A DNA stretch of 64,000 nucleotides from Paraglaciecola sp. L3A3 (GTDB lineage: Bacteria; Pseudomonadota; Gammaproteobacteria; Enterobacterales; Alteromonadaceae), in contig NZ_CP047023.1 in NCBI RefSeq assembly GCF_009796765.1, positions 2,525,501 to 2,589,500 on the forward strand, written 5' to 3'. The notes below the pieces were generated by a model. It was not told where the DNA came from, made no database searches, and was given only the letters and a program-made list of their open reading frames with translations. The position numbers were made by a program, and so were the translations under genes. Every line of letters starts with the position of its first letter. Position 1 is the first letter of the stretch. Shown piece by piece: positions 49,466-58,380 of the stretch.

Positions 49466-50737
49466 ATGAATAAAGAACAACAAGAAAAAGATCGGTTTTG
49501 CCAAATAAGCTCAATCTTATATGACGCCAGTCAACCGATTAGAATACTGACACATTTAGAATGGAATCGAGATATAAAACGAGAGTTCTTTGTGAATAAA
49601 GGCAAAGAACTACCTAGAGTAAAATATCCTCAATTTGATTCCAGTAAAACCTTATCGTTAGTCAATCAAGCGAGATCATTACTTGGCGACACAGACATAG
49701 ATAAATGGTTAGAACGCACTGCAGTGAAGCTTGAATACGGTGCCTTAATGATGGCATCGGCAGGGACTAAAAAGTTTTATGAGTTCTCTGAAAAGTTATA
49801 TGGTAAACCAACGAATCCTTTTGCTGATGGTAAATCAACACCACTTGAACTAGCTAACACCTTTGATAAACAAATTAGTAGTTATGCAAATTATGATTTA
49901 GGGGCCCCACCCCCAATGTGTTATTTAGCATCAGGCATTGCTGAACAAATGCGTGAAGCTGTAATAAAAATGTTCGGTGATGAAGCGCCCAAAGTCGAAA
50001 TTGTTGATGAACTTTCGGCTAATGCATTGGCCAATCCCAATTTAATCAGGATCAGGAAAACGGCTTGTTTTACCGATCTTGATGCACAACAATTAATTAA
50101 CCATGAAGCCTATATTCATGTGGCGACCTCTATTAATGGTTTAGCTCAACCTCACCTCAAAATACTAGCGGCGGGCCACCCGGGTACAACCAAGACACAA
50201 GAAGGTTTAGCTGTATTTGCTGAGTATATAAGTAACTCTATTGATTTAGACCGACTACGCAGACTTGCCGATCGTATCATTGCCATTCAAATGGCGATTG
50301 AAGGAGCTGATTTTTTACAGGTGTATCAATATTTTTTAGAAAGAATTGGCAACGAATCACAAGCTTATGAAAATAGTCGAAGAGTATTTCGTGGTGGAGT
50401 ATTAACAGGTGGTGCCCCCTTTACTAAAGATGGAGTTTACCTTGAAGGGTTAATTCGCATACATAATTTTCTAAAGGCTATCGTCACCAATGGCAGAGCT
50501 GATTGTTTAAGATTACTCTTTTGTGGCAAGTTAGATCTTGAAGATATACCCGTGTTATATAAGTTAGAAAAAATGGGCTTATGTCAGCTGCCTAAGTATT
50601 TACCGCCTTGGGCGAAAGATGCACGCTATCTATTAGCCTATTTAACTTGTTCGGAGTTTCTTGGCAAAATGGACATGACTAAAATATATGCTCATTACGA
50701 TGAGTTATTACACAGTATTCCCAAAGCAATAAAATAA
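49466..50737 (+). CDS. QEGLA-motif putative metallopeptidase (DUF1704, MATCAP-like)
   Basis: 423 aa, no signal peptide. Contains HEAYIH (His213, Glu214, His218) of the HExxxH type and QEGLA at 245-249 with Glu246 as probable third zinc ligand; VLTGGAPFTKDGVYLEG follows. This is the DUF1704 family, called 'flavohemoglobin expression-modulating QEGLA motif' in bacteria and including the animal tubulin carboxypeptidases MATCAP. The bacterial substrate is unknown. The gap of 67 bases after gss and the shared strand suggest an operon, so it may trim a product of the Gss ligase. Confidence 0.9.
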   Translation: MNKEQQEKDRFCQISSILYDASQPIRILTHLEWNRDIKREFFVNKGKELPRVKYPQFDSSKTLSLVNQARSLLGDTDIDKWLERTAVKLEYGALMMASAGTKKFYEFSEKLYGKPTNPFADGKSTPLELANTFDKQISSYANYDLGAPPPMCYLASGIAEQMREAVIKMFGDEAPKVEIVDELSANALANPNLIRIRKTACFTDLDAQQLINHEAYIHVATSINGLAQPHLKILAAGHPGTTKTQEGLAVFAEYISNSIDLDRLRRLADRIIAIQMAIEGADFLQVYQYFLERIGNESQAYENSRRVFRGGVLTGGAPFTKDGVYLEGLIRIHNFLKAIVTNGRADCLRLLFCGKLDLEDIPVLYKLEKMGLCQLPKYLPPWAKDARYLLAYLTCSEFLGKMDMTKIYAHYDELLHSIPKAIK

Positions 50738-50762
50738 TGTGAACCAAGATAAAATAGAAAGA

Positions 50763-50790
50763 CTCGCCACTTTTTAAACAAAGTGGCGAG
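50763..50790. terminator. Shared terminator between convergent genes
   Basis: CTCGCCACTTT (50763-50773) pairs perfectly with AAAGTGGCGAG (50780-50790) around a 6-base loop. It lies between the QEGLA gene and purT copy 2, and could stop transcripts from both sides. Confidence 0.8.
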
Positions 50791-50798
50791 CTAAATCA

Positions 50799-51974
50799 TT
50801 AAAAGTGAACTTTGATCTTAGCAGCTGTATCCACCGCAATTTCAATTGCCTTTTCGATAGAGGTCTCACGCTTGAGTACTACGCCCAAACGACGACGTCC
50901 ATCAATTTCAGGTTTACCAAATAAACGTATTTGCGTTTGAGGCTGTGCTAAAGCTACGTCTAATCCAGAATAGCGAATATCATTGGACACGCCTTCTCGT
51001 AAAATAACGGCTGATGCGCTCGGTCCATATTGTTCTATTTGGTGTATGGGTAAACCTAATATGGCGCGGGCATGTAAAGCAAACTCAGATAAGTCTTGAG
51101 AGATAAGGGTAACTAGGCCGGTATCATGTGGTCTAGGCGACACTTCGCTAAAAATAACATCGTCACCCTTAATAAATAATTCAACACCAAATAAACCAAA
51201 ACCCCCTAAAGATTGCACTACACCTTTAGCCATTTTTTGCGCTTTATGAATTGCTGCTTCAGACATCACAGCTGGCTGCCATGACTCACGATAATCGCCA
51301 TCTTCTTGGCGATGCCCGATTGGTGCACAATAATGAATGCCATCTTTGGCACTAATGGTTAATAGGGTAATTTCATAATCAAAATCGACAAATCCTTCAA
51401 TAATGACTTTGCCTTTACCTGCACGGCCACCTTCTTGTGCATATTTCCATGCTGTTTCTATATCGTTTTGGCTGCGAACTAATGATTGGCCTTTGCCTGA
51501 TGAACTCATAATAGGTTTAATTACACAAGGTATGCCTATTTTTGCGATACCAGCAGTAAACTCTTCAAAAGTCGCGGCAAATATATAGGCTGAAGTTGCT
51601 AAACCTAATGTTTCAGCAGCTAAACAACGAATACCTTCTCGATTCATGGTTAATTGTGTGGCTTTGGCACTGGGTACAATATTAAAACCTTCAGTTTCAA
51701 GTTCGGCTAAAGTGTTAGTGGCAATCGCTTCTATTTCAGGGACAATTAAATCAGGGCGTTCTTTTTCAACCAAATCACGTAAAGCGGCACCATCTAACAT
51801 GTTAATCACATAACTTCTATGAGCAACTTGCATGCCTGGTGCATTGGCATATCGGTCAACCCCAATTACTTCCACACCCATACGTTGTAATTCAATGACT
51901 ACTTCTTTACCTAATTCACCGCAACCCAACATCATGACTTTGGTTGCCGAAGCCGAACACGCTGTACCTAACAT
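50799..51974 (-). CDS. purT: Formate-dependent phosphoribosylglycinamide formyltransferase, copy 2
   Basis: 391 aa, the same length as the copy at 16430-17605, in the same orientation and identical over long stretches ([82 protein letters not shown]). Differences are scattered substitutions, many conservative, with no loss of the ATP-grasp residues, so both should be active. The start has CGGAGG ahead. The two copies are about 34 kb apart. Confidence 0.95.
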   Translation of the reverse strand: MLGTACSASATKVMMLGCGELGKEVVIELQRMGVEVIGVDRYANAPGMQVAHRSYVINMLDGAALRDLVEKERPDLIVPEIEAIATNTLAELETEGFNIVPSAKATQLTMNREGIRCLAAETLGLATSAYIFAATFEEFTAGIAKIGIPCVIKPIMSSSGKGQSLVRSQNDIETAWKYAQEGGRAGKGKVIIEGFVDFDYEITLLTISAKDGIHYCAPIGHRQEDGDYRESWQPAVMSEAAIHKAQKMAKGVVQSLGGFGLFGVELFIKGDDVIFSEVSPRPHDTGLVTLISQDLSEFALHARAILGLPIHQIEQYGPSASAVILREGVSNDIRYSGLDVALAQPQTQIRLFGKPEIDGRRRLGVVLKRETSIEKAIEIAVDTAAKIKVHF

Positions 51975-52276
51975 GGAACCTCCGAAGTTTTTAAATATAA
52001 TTAATTAAGATCATAACTGAAGTCATTTCTTCTCTAAAGGGATATATATTTTTATGTTGTTCTAAATAGACATATACAAATTATATTTTTATGATCCGAT
52101 ATTAAATCACTACTGCCACATAGCTGCTAACTGGTTTTTGCAGGGATAATAAAAAATGCAGCTTTTGATTTAGATATTGAGTCTTTGAGAAAAGGTATTT
52201 TGAAAATAAATTTTATAAAAAGACTGAATCACGGTATCTTAACTCGTCGTTATATTCAGGTAATCTAGGGGGGAAT
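51975..52276. other. Intergenic region between purT copy 2 and a small membrane protein gene
   Basis: About 300 bases, AT-rich. It contains the conserved promoter block at 52007-52022. Otherwise no gene, repeat or RNA was recognised. Confidence 0.5.
52007..52022 (-). promoter_or_regulatory. Probable promoter block of purT copy 2
   Basis: CTTCAGTTATGATCTT on the minus strand, identical to the block ahead of purT copy 1, with TATGAT as a possible -10 element. TTTAGA lies 17 bases before it as a weak -35. Confidence 0.6.
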
Positions 52277-52720
52277 TTGACTGTTAATACATCAACCAAG
52301 ACCAGTTTAAGTCATGTGATTTATTGGTTTCTTGCTTTAAGTACTTTTTATCTGGGAATTCATCTTACACGTACAAATTTTATGGAAATCGAATGGTTCA
52401 GCCGTTCAGGTTGTTTAGTTGTTATTTTGGGTGTGTGGTCGAGTATGGGGGTCATATTTAAGGAAAAGCTGATCGTACAAAAAGTCAGTTGGAAACGAAA
52501 TCAAGCATTTGCTAAATCTAAATTCAAACTGCTTAAAAGTAAGCATCGTCCAGCGATAAATGAATCTGAGATTGACGAAATAAATGACGAACACGACAAA
52601 GAACTAACCGAACAGTTACAACATTTAAAAATGTCGATTGGTGCATTAGAAGTATCATTATTAATAAGTGGAACTTTTGTTTGGGGTTTTGGCGATTTGC
52701 TGATGTTATTAACCAAGTAA
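52277..52720 (+). CDS. Small membrane protein of unknown function
   Basis: 147 aa from a TTG at 52277 with GGGGGAA ahead. Two hydrophobic segments near the N-terminus (about 13-30 and 42-60), a charged central part with an acidic EIDEINDEHDKEL, and a third hydrophobic segment at the C-terminus (about 120-145). No family recognised. Convergent with glpD across a strong terminator. Confidence 0.65.
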   Translation: MTVNTSTKTSLSHVIYWFLALSTFYLGIHLTRTNFMEIEWFSRSGCLVVILGVWSSMGVIFKEKLIVQKVSWKRNQAFAKSKFKLLKSKHRPAINESEIDEINDEHDKELTEQLQHLKMSIGALEVSLLISGTFVWGFGDLLMLLTK

Positions 52721-52757
52721 CAATCCGTATTTGAATCTCAATAACAAATACGGATTG
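52721..52757. terminator. Bidirectional terminator between membrane protein gene and glpD
   Basis: CAATCCGTATTTG (52721-52733) and CAAATACGGATTG (52745-52757) are perfect inverted repeats around an 11-base loop, with AT-rich flanks. Confidence 0.88.
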
Positions 52758-52764
52758 TATAAAT

Positions 52765-54393
52765 TTATATTTTAACATTCAGAGATTGTTTGTATTCCTC
52801 AAGTTTAAACTCGGCCTGATCACCAAATAAAATATGACAGGCTTCAAGTAAACCGGGGTCTGCTAAAATTTGTTGCTGACTCAAAACCAGAGAAATCTTT
52901 GAGCGTCTTCGTAAAAAATCGTCCAATTTAGTGACCATCTCTCGATTAGCTGCATGTTCTAATTCAACTGTTAAATATTCAGAATTTTTTATCAATAACT
53001 CGCCCTTTTTAGGGTTTTCTCGAATACTTTCCAGCATGTTAATAGCGTTTCTGCCGTAACGACGCCAGAATCTTTGAGTTAATGGCTCTGAAGATGACTC
53101 TGGTGTTAGTGCATCAAAATTCATCAGTTCAGCTCTGTGCATAAATTCTTCTTTTATGCTGTCATCAGGCTCCCCATACCATTTTTTATCAAGATAAGGT
53201 AATTTGATGCCAAAACTTTTGACTATATCTGCCACTTCGTTTCCAACATTAATACAGTCAGTTAATTTGCCACCAAAAATTGACATATAATGAGTCTCTG
53301 AATTGGTATCTATGGCATGTTTACGTGACAGTTGAACCCAATCAGCTTTGCCATCTTTACCTTTAATTGCTAAAGGACGAACCCCACAACGTTCAGAAAT
53401 AACATCATGTTTAGTTAAAGGTTTGGCTAAATCTAACAATTTATTTGCATTATCTAATACAAATTGCCTGTCTTCCTCTGTGACTTTTGCATAGGGGTTT
53501 TCCACCTGACTATCTGTTGTGCCAATACACGTTTTGGTTCCCATAGGAATAACAAAAAATAATCGACCATCATCAGCAAAAAAGGTTAACACTTTATTAC
53601 TGTCGGTAATTTTGTCGACGATTAAGTGAATACCTTTAGAAAACACATGATGATGCTCAGTTTTTTCGCCAACAATGTTATTTACTGGATCAACAAATGG
53701 ACCGCAGGCATTAATAATACATTTAGAGCGGATTTGAATTTGTTCGCCACTGATAGTGTCTTTAGCATCAGTAATCCAAATGTTACCTTCTCTTTTTGAG
53801 CCTAAAGACTCCACATAATTGGCAGCGATACAACCATAACTCATGCTTGACCGAATGAAGTTGAAAACAAATCTAGCGTCATTATCGTACAAATAACAAT
53901 CTGAGTATTCAAAACCGCCATTAACGTTGCTGGTATCTATTACTTGTTCTTTATTTTTTATAGATTTAGAAGACAGATAATTAGGTGCTTTAGTGAAAAA
54001 TCGGCCCATCGCCCAATACAATAATGTGCCCATATAAATAAAGAAAGGTGGAAAGCGAAAGCCTTTTTGAATACTGGTTAAAAATCGTATCTCTTTGACT
54101 GTCGAAGGGTAACTGCGCATCAAATGATTTCGGCTTTTGCATAACTTGTTGACTAAGGCGTATTCATAACTTTCCAAATACTTAATTCCCCCCCATGCGA
54201 GGTTTGAGGAATTTGAACTGGTAAACCCTGCAAAATCACCTTTGTCAATTAAGGCAACTTTTACGCCTTTTGCAGCCAATGCTGCAGCAGACACAGCACC
54301 ATTAATCCCACCGCCGAGGATCAATACATCAAACTCTTGTTGAGGAAGTTTTCCGATATTACTTTTACGTAAATTATTCATACTATATTTCAT
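52765..54393 (-). CDS. glpD: Glycerol-3-phosphate dehydrogenase, aerobic type
   Basis: 542 aa FAD enzyme at the inner membrane, oxidising sn-glycerol 3-phosphate to dihydroxyacetone phosphate and passing electrons to quinone. FAD site DVLILGGGINGAVSAAALAAKGVKVALIDKGDFAGFTSSNSSNLAWGGIKYLE; other GlpD segments are VRPLAIKG and IFGGKLTDCINVGNEVADIV. The ribosome site is weak for both the ATG at 54393 and that at 54381. It starts 12 bases after the symporter stop, so it is cotranscribed with it. Confidence 0.93.
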   Translation of the reverse strand: MKYSMNNLRKSNIGKLPQQEFDVLILGGGINGAVSAAALAAKGVKVALIDKGDFAGFTSSNSSNLAWGGIKYLESYEYALVNKLCKSRNHLMRSYPSTVKEIRFLTSIQKGFRFPPFFIYMGTLLYWAMGRFFTKAPNYLSSKSIKNKEQVIDTSNVNGGFEYSDCYLYDNDARFVFNFIRSSMSYGCIAANYVESLGSKREGNIWITDAKDTISGEQIQIRSKCIINACGPFVDPVNNIVGEKTEHHHVFSKGIHLIVDKITDSNKVLTFFADDGRLFFVIPMGTKTCIGTTDSQVENPYAKVTEEDRQFVLDNANKLLDLAKPLTKHDVISERCGVRPLAIKGKDGKADWVQLSRKHAIDTNSETHYMSIFGGKLTDCINVGNEVADIVKSFGIKLPYLDKKWYGEPDDSIKEEFMHRAELMNFDALTPESSSEPLTQRFWRRYGRNAINMLESIRENPKKGELLIKNSEYLTVELEHAANREMVTKLDDFLRRRSKISLVLSQQQILADPGLLEACHILFGDQAEFKLEEYKQSLNVKI

Positions 54394-54405
54394 CTAAGTT
54401 AGGGA

Positions 54406-55869
54406 TTATGGGTTGGTTGGCGCATTATTTGCCCACGCTATTTGAGCACTTTGACCATAAATAATTTTGTTAATAGACAGTGCTACAGCAACACAAGACA
54501 CTAAGGTTAAAAACATTAGATGTATGTAATGTAAGCCAAAAGGTGCATGTAAAGGAGAGAACTCAAAAGATAGTAAACCATATAAAATCACGCCAAAAAA
54601 CACAGCAGTTATCGCAGCATTGGCATGAACGTTTTTAAAGACTAAACCTACAATAAACACCGATAAAATAGGCATACTCAGCAGGCCATATAATTGTTGC
54701 AGTAAATTTATGATGCTATCAGCTTGTTGATAAACAGGCACCAAAGCTAAAGATAGTAAGGTCAAACCTGCGGTAATCCAGCCACTTAATTTAGCCACAT
54801 TTGGTTTGTCATCAATATATGCCTCGTGAATATCACATACATATAAAGCGGTTGCAGAGTTAAGGTTGCTATTAAATGTTGTAAGAACCGCTGCAGCCAT
54901 GGCCGCAGCAAATATACCCGATAGCCATGCTGGTAATAAATCGCCTACTATTTGCCCATAAGCAGTATCACCGATGTCACCATACAATTTGAATGATATT
55001 ATCCCAGGTACCACTATGATGGTGGGAACTATTACCAGACGAATAACAGCTGCAGCAAATACTCCTTTCTGCGCTTCTTTTAAACTAGGAGCGGCCATTG
55101 CCCTTTGCGTGACGACTTGATTCGTTCCCCAATAGAACATTTGAATAAATATCATGCCGGTTAAAAGTGTATGCCATGGAATAGGTGAATTATCATCACC
55201 AATTAAGGTTAACCGTTCGGCTGGGATACCAGAAAAATCATAATCAATTGCATTTAGGGCTAAGAAAACAACAACAATCGCCATTACTAAAAGTAGAACA
55301 CCGGAGTAAGTATCAGAAACAGCAACGGCTCTTAATCCTCCAAAAATGGCATACATAGCGCCTACAGCGGCAAATGCGGTGGCAATATACATAAGCGGAA
55401 TATGTTGAATGTTAAACATATTTTGCATAAACAAAGAGCCGGAATAAATAACCGCTGGACAAAATATCAACGCGCTGCCTAAGAAAAACATTACACTGAT
55501 TACTGCACGAATGTTACGATTTTGATAGCGTTGTTCAAGTAATTCGGTGGTGGTTGTACACTTGAATTTATAATAAACTGGTAAAAAAACTTTAGCTAAA
55601 ATAAACAAACCAACCACTGCAGAAAACTCCCAGAGCGCCAATAGAGCCATTTGCTGACCATTCATACCCACAAGTTGGTCCGTACTTAAATTAGTTAAAG
55701 TGATTGAACCTGCTACAAAATACCAAGCGAGACCTCCACCTGCTAAAAAATATTCTTTATTTTGGCTAGCTTCTCTATGACCTTTACCTTTACAGTGCAT
55801 ATAAGTGAGAAAAGCTATTAATGCGGTTACTCCTAAAAAGACGGAAATTTGTACTATGTGGTCGGCCAT
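54406..55869 (-). CDS. Sodium:solute symporter family transporter
   Basis: 487 aa with about 13 membrane helices. SSS-family features: QNKEYFLAGGGLAWYFVAGSITLTNLSTDQLVGMNGQ after helix 1, VYYKFKCTTTTELLEQRYQNRNIR, and YAIFGGLRAVAVSDTYSG. The best-matching subgroup by feel is the sugar-type symporters. As no glpF facilitator is visible and the gene is just ahead of glpD, it may import glycerol, glycerol phosphate or a glycerol conjugate with sodium; this is inference. Start has AAGGAAA ahead. Confidence 0.9.
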   Translation of the reverse strand: MADHIVQISVFLGVTALIAFLTYMHCKGKGHREASQNKEYFLAGGGLAWYFVAGSITLTNLSTDQLVGMNGQQMALLALWEFSAVVGLFILAKVFLPVYYKFKCTTTTELLEQRYQNRNIRAVISVMFFLGSALIFCPAVIYSGSLFMQNMFNIQHIPLMYIATAFAAVGAMYAIFGGLRAVAVSDTYSGVLLLVMAIVVVFLALNAIDYDFSGIPAERLTLIGDDNSPIPWHTLLTGMIFIQMFYWGTNQVVTQRAMAAPSLKEAQKGVFAAAVIRLVIVPTIIVVPGIISFKLYGDIGDTAYGQIVGDLLPAWLSGIFAAAMAAAVLTTFNSNLNSATALYVCDIHEAYIDDKPNVAKLSGWITAGLTLLSLALVPVYQQADSIINLLQQLYGLLSMPILSVFIVGLVFKNVHANAAITAVFFGVILYGLLSFEFSPLHAPFGLHYIHLMFLTLVSCVAVALSINKIIYGQSAQIAWANNAPTNP

Positions 55870-55949
55870 TATTTTTCCTTTACTTACAATGTTGGTGTGT
55901 CTGTTTGTTGTTGTAATTTTTTACACAAAGGTCACTATTGATTAAAAAT

Positions 55950-56702
55950 TTAACTTTTAGTTAGCTCAAGTTTTACTGTTTGTATTTGCTGAGTAATATG
56001 TTGCTGATTATTCTTTTGTACGAGTCCGTTCAATTGAGATATAGATAACAAAATTCCATGTATCGGGGGGAGATAGCCTAACTGGTTTAATTCTCCTAGC
56101 TGGCTGTCAGTTAAAGTGTGTAATTTATCTTCATTAATGGTGTGTAAACCAGTCAATGTTTGTGGGCTTTTATCTAGATATTGCACTATGATATTGATTG
56201 ACTTTAGCAGGCCCATTTCTTGTAATTTTTGACCAAACTGAAACGTCTGGATGTCATTTTGAATATCGCTTTCAAGCATACTTTTTATACGACTCAAAAA
56301 TAGAGTAGCTTTACCGTTAGACTCAAACAATCCTTCTCCACTCGCAATCGAAAAAGCTTGGTTACTTTGATCAATACCGATAGTGTATTGATTCTCGCCA
56401 TGACTAGAATTCATTAAATAGAATGGATAACTTTGCATGCAACTCGGTTGATAAACCGCTTGCCATTGATTATTTTCAACAAATAAACTATTACCCATTT
56501 GAAAACTGGCTAAAGCAGATAGATTCCAATAACCAGTATGTAAATTTTTGTTAAAAAACACAGGGAAATTACATATAGTTTGTGCAACCTCAGTAACACG
56601 TGTATTTAATAAATGTTGACTCGCCGCAAAATGAATAACACTTTGCGGATTCACTTTAAGATGTTTATGGATATCACTAGATAACTCGACTAACTTTGCC
56701 AT
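55950..56702 (-). CDS. SapC family protein
   Basis: 250 aa, no membrane segment and no signal peptide. VAQTICNFPVFFNKNLHTGYWNLSALASFQMGNSLFVENNQWQAVYQPSCMQSYPFYLMN matches the SapC family (PF07277). The name comes from an S-layer operon, but in this group of bacteria the protein is encoded with TonB receptors and halogenase-like flavoproteins. The stop of the halogenase-like gene is 2 bases before its start, indicating coupled translation. Confidence 0.88.
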   Translation of the reverse strand: MAKLVELSSDIHKHLKVNPQSVIHFAASQHLLNTRVTEVAQTICNFPVFFNKNLHTGYWNLSALASFQMGNSLFVENNQWQAVYQPSCMQSYPFYLMNSSHGENQYTIGIDQSNQAFSIASGEGLFESNGKATLFLSRIKSMLESDIQNDIQTFQFGQKLQEMGLLKSINIIVQYLDKSPQTLTGLHTINEDKLHTLTDSQLGELNQLGYLPPIHGILLSISQLNGLVQKNNQQHITQQIQTVKLELTKS

Positions 56703-56704
56703 GT

Positions 56705-58234
56705 TTATATTCCTTTAGTCACTGAGGCTAACCATTTCTCGATATAATCACGATGTGGTGGTAATGTATTCAGCATCTGTTGGGTAAGCTGTTGATTACG
56801 TTTGATAATTTTATCTGCCTGACTTTGTTCATCATATAAGTAAGCTTGTTTATCAAATTCTGGTTTAAATTCCATACCATATAAAACGTACTGATAACTT
56901 GCAGCGGGAAACAGTTCAGTGGCACTGTTAAAATCAGCCAAAGTGGGGCCGCGATACTTCCAAATAGATAAATCTTCTTGCAGACTTTCAGGAATGGTGT
57001 CAGCTTGACAATGCGCCTGCCAATATGGCTCGGGGCGTTTTGTTAACATATAATGAAATTTTAAAAAATCGATAATTCGTTGCCAACGGTAATCCATTTG
57101 TTGATTAAATCGTTTGGCTACTACAGACATCAAGCAACTGTCCGCGGGTAAGTTTTCAGCAATATATCTAGCTGATATTTCAACCAGCATAATAGCGGTT
57201 GCTTCTAATGGTTCAACAAACCCTGCAGACATTCCAACGGCAACACAATTTCCCTTCCAAAACTGTTTTCTGTGTCCTGACTGAAAGCTAATTTTACGTG
57301 CAGTTAAGCTTTCGGCCTCTGGTCCTACATAAGCCCTTAAATTTGCTTCAGCTTCATCATCAGACAAAAACTCACTTGCATAAACATGTCCAACTCCGCG
57401 CCTATTCGTTAAGCCTATATCCCAAATCCAACCAGCATTTTGTGCAGTCGCTATGGTATGACAAGCAATGTCTTGTTGCGGATCGTTATAAGGCACATGC
57501 ATTGCCAAAGCTGTGTCATTAAATAAAATTTTATCAGTTTTAATAAAGGGTACATCTAATGCATTCCCTAATAGTAAGGAAGAGAAACCTGTGCAATCTA
57601 CAAATAAATCGGCGGTTAATGAACCATTTTTTTCTAATTCAATTTTTTCAATATATTGCTTATCGAAATCTACTACGTTTTTCACTGTATCCACTAAATG
57701 ATGAACATTTAATTTGTTTTTACAGTGAGCTTTAAGAAGGTCGGCAAATGCCCCTGCATCTAAGTGGTAGCCGTAATTACATTGCCCTTGATATTCTGCA
57801 TCAGCCATAGTTCTGGGGGCAAGACCTGCAGCCCCTACCCCATATTGAAAATTTGCATCTATGGCAAAATCTTCAATTTTATTGACATATGGGGCTAAGT
57901 CTATGCGCCCATACCCTAATGGTAGAGTGAATGGGTGATAGTAAAAATCGCCATTACCATGGACCCATTCAACAAATTTACCGCCTTGCTTAAAAGCAGC
58001 ATGACAGTGGTTAAAAAAATCACTCTCAGAAATACCGATTTGTTGTAGGGTATTTTTCATTGTAGGCCAAGTTCCCTCTCCCACTCCTACCGTTGGGATA
58101 TCGGAAGATTCTATTAAGGTCACCTTAAATTGTTGAGGATTTGCTTTTTGGTGATGAGCTGCAATAATTGCTGCACTTAACCAACCAGCTGTGCCGCCAC
58201 CCACTACAACAATTTCTTTAACCTGAGATGTCAT
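56705..58234 (-). CDS. Tryptophan-halogenase-like flavoprotein
   Basis: 509 aa from the preferred ATG at 58234 (M of MTSQVKEIVVVGG); ATGs at 58258 and 58240 are alternatives. FAD motif VVVGGGTAGWLSAAII, a Lys in VGVGEGTWPTMKNTLQQIGI which may match the catalytic Lys of halogenases, and AGFVEPLEATAIMLVE. The halogenase WxWxIP signature appears as GWIWDIG, with Pro changed to Gly, so halogenation is not assured. Family members in TonB-receptor/SapC loci have mostly unknown substrates. Expected to need reduced flavin from a separate reductase; none is adjacent. Confidence 0.88.
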   Translation of the reverse strand: MTSQVKEIVVVGGGTAGWLSAAIIAAHHQKANPQQFKVTLIESSDIPTVGVGEGTWPTMKNTLQQIGISESDFFNHCHAAFKQGGKFVEWVHGNGDFYYHPFTLPLGYGRIDLAPYVNKIEDFAIDANFQYGVGAAGLAPRTMADAEYQGQCNYGYHLDAGAFADLLKAHCKNKLNVHHLVDTVKNVVDFDKQYIEKIELEKNGSLTADLFVDCTGFSSLLLGNALDVPFIKTDKILFNDTALAMHVPYNDPQQDIACHTIATAQNAGWIWDIGLTNRRGVGHVYASEFLSDDEAEANLRAYVGPEAESLTARKISFQSGHRKQFWKGNCVAVGMSAGFVEPLEATAIMLVEISARYIAENLPADSCLMSVVAKRFNQQMDYRWQRIIDFLKFHYMLTKRPEPYWQAHCQADTIPESLQEDLSIWKYRGPTLADFNSATELFPAASYQYVLYGMEFKPEFDKQAYLYDEQSQADKIIKRNQQLTQQMLNTLPPHRDYIEKWLASVTKGI

Positions 58235-58333
58235 TTGCATTTTACCTGTTAGATTCATTTACTTAATGATATTGAACCATATTCTGTTTACCCTAAAACA
58301 TTTTTTCAATCACACATCTAGTATATTTGATTG

Positions 58334-58358
58334 AAAAAATGGCCTGCTTTCACAGGCC
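58334..58358 (-). terminator. Rho-independent terminator after the TonB receptor gene
   Basis: On the minus strand GGCCTG, loop TGAAAG, CAGGCC, then ATTTTTT. It lies between the receptor stop (58381) and the halogenase-like gene, so readthrough or a separate promoter serves the downstream genes. Confidence 0.85.
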
Positions 58359-58380
58359 GATGTAATAATTAATTAACTAA

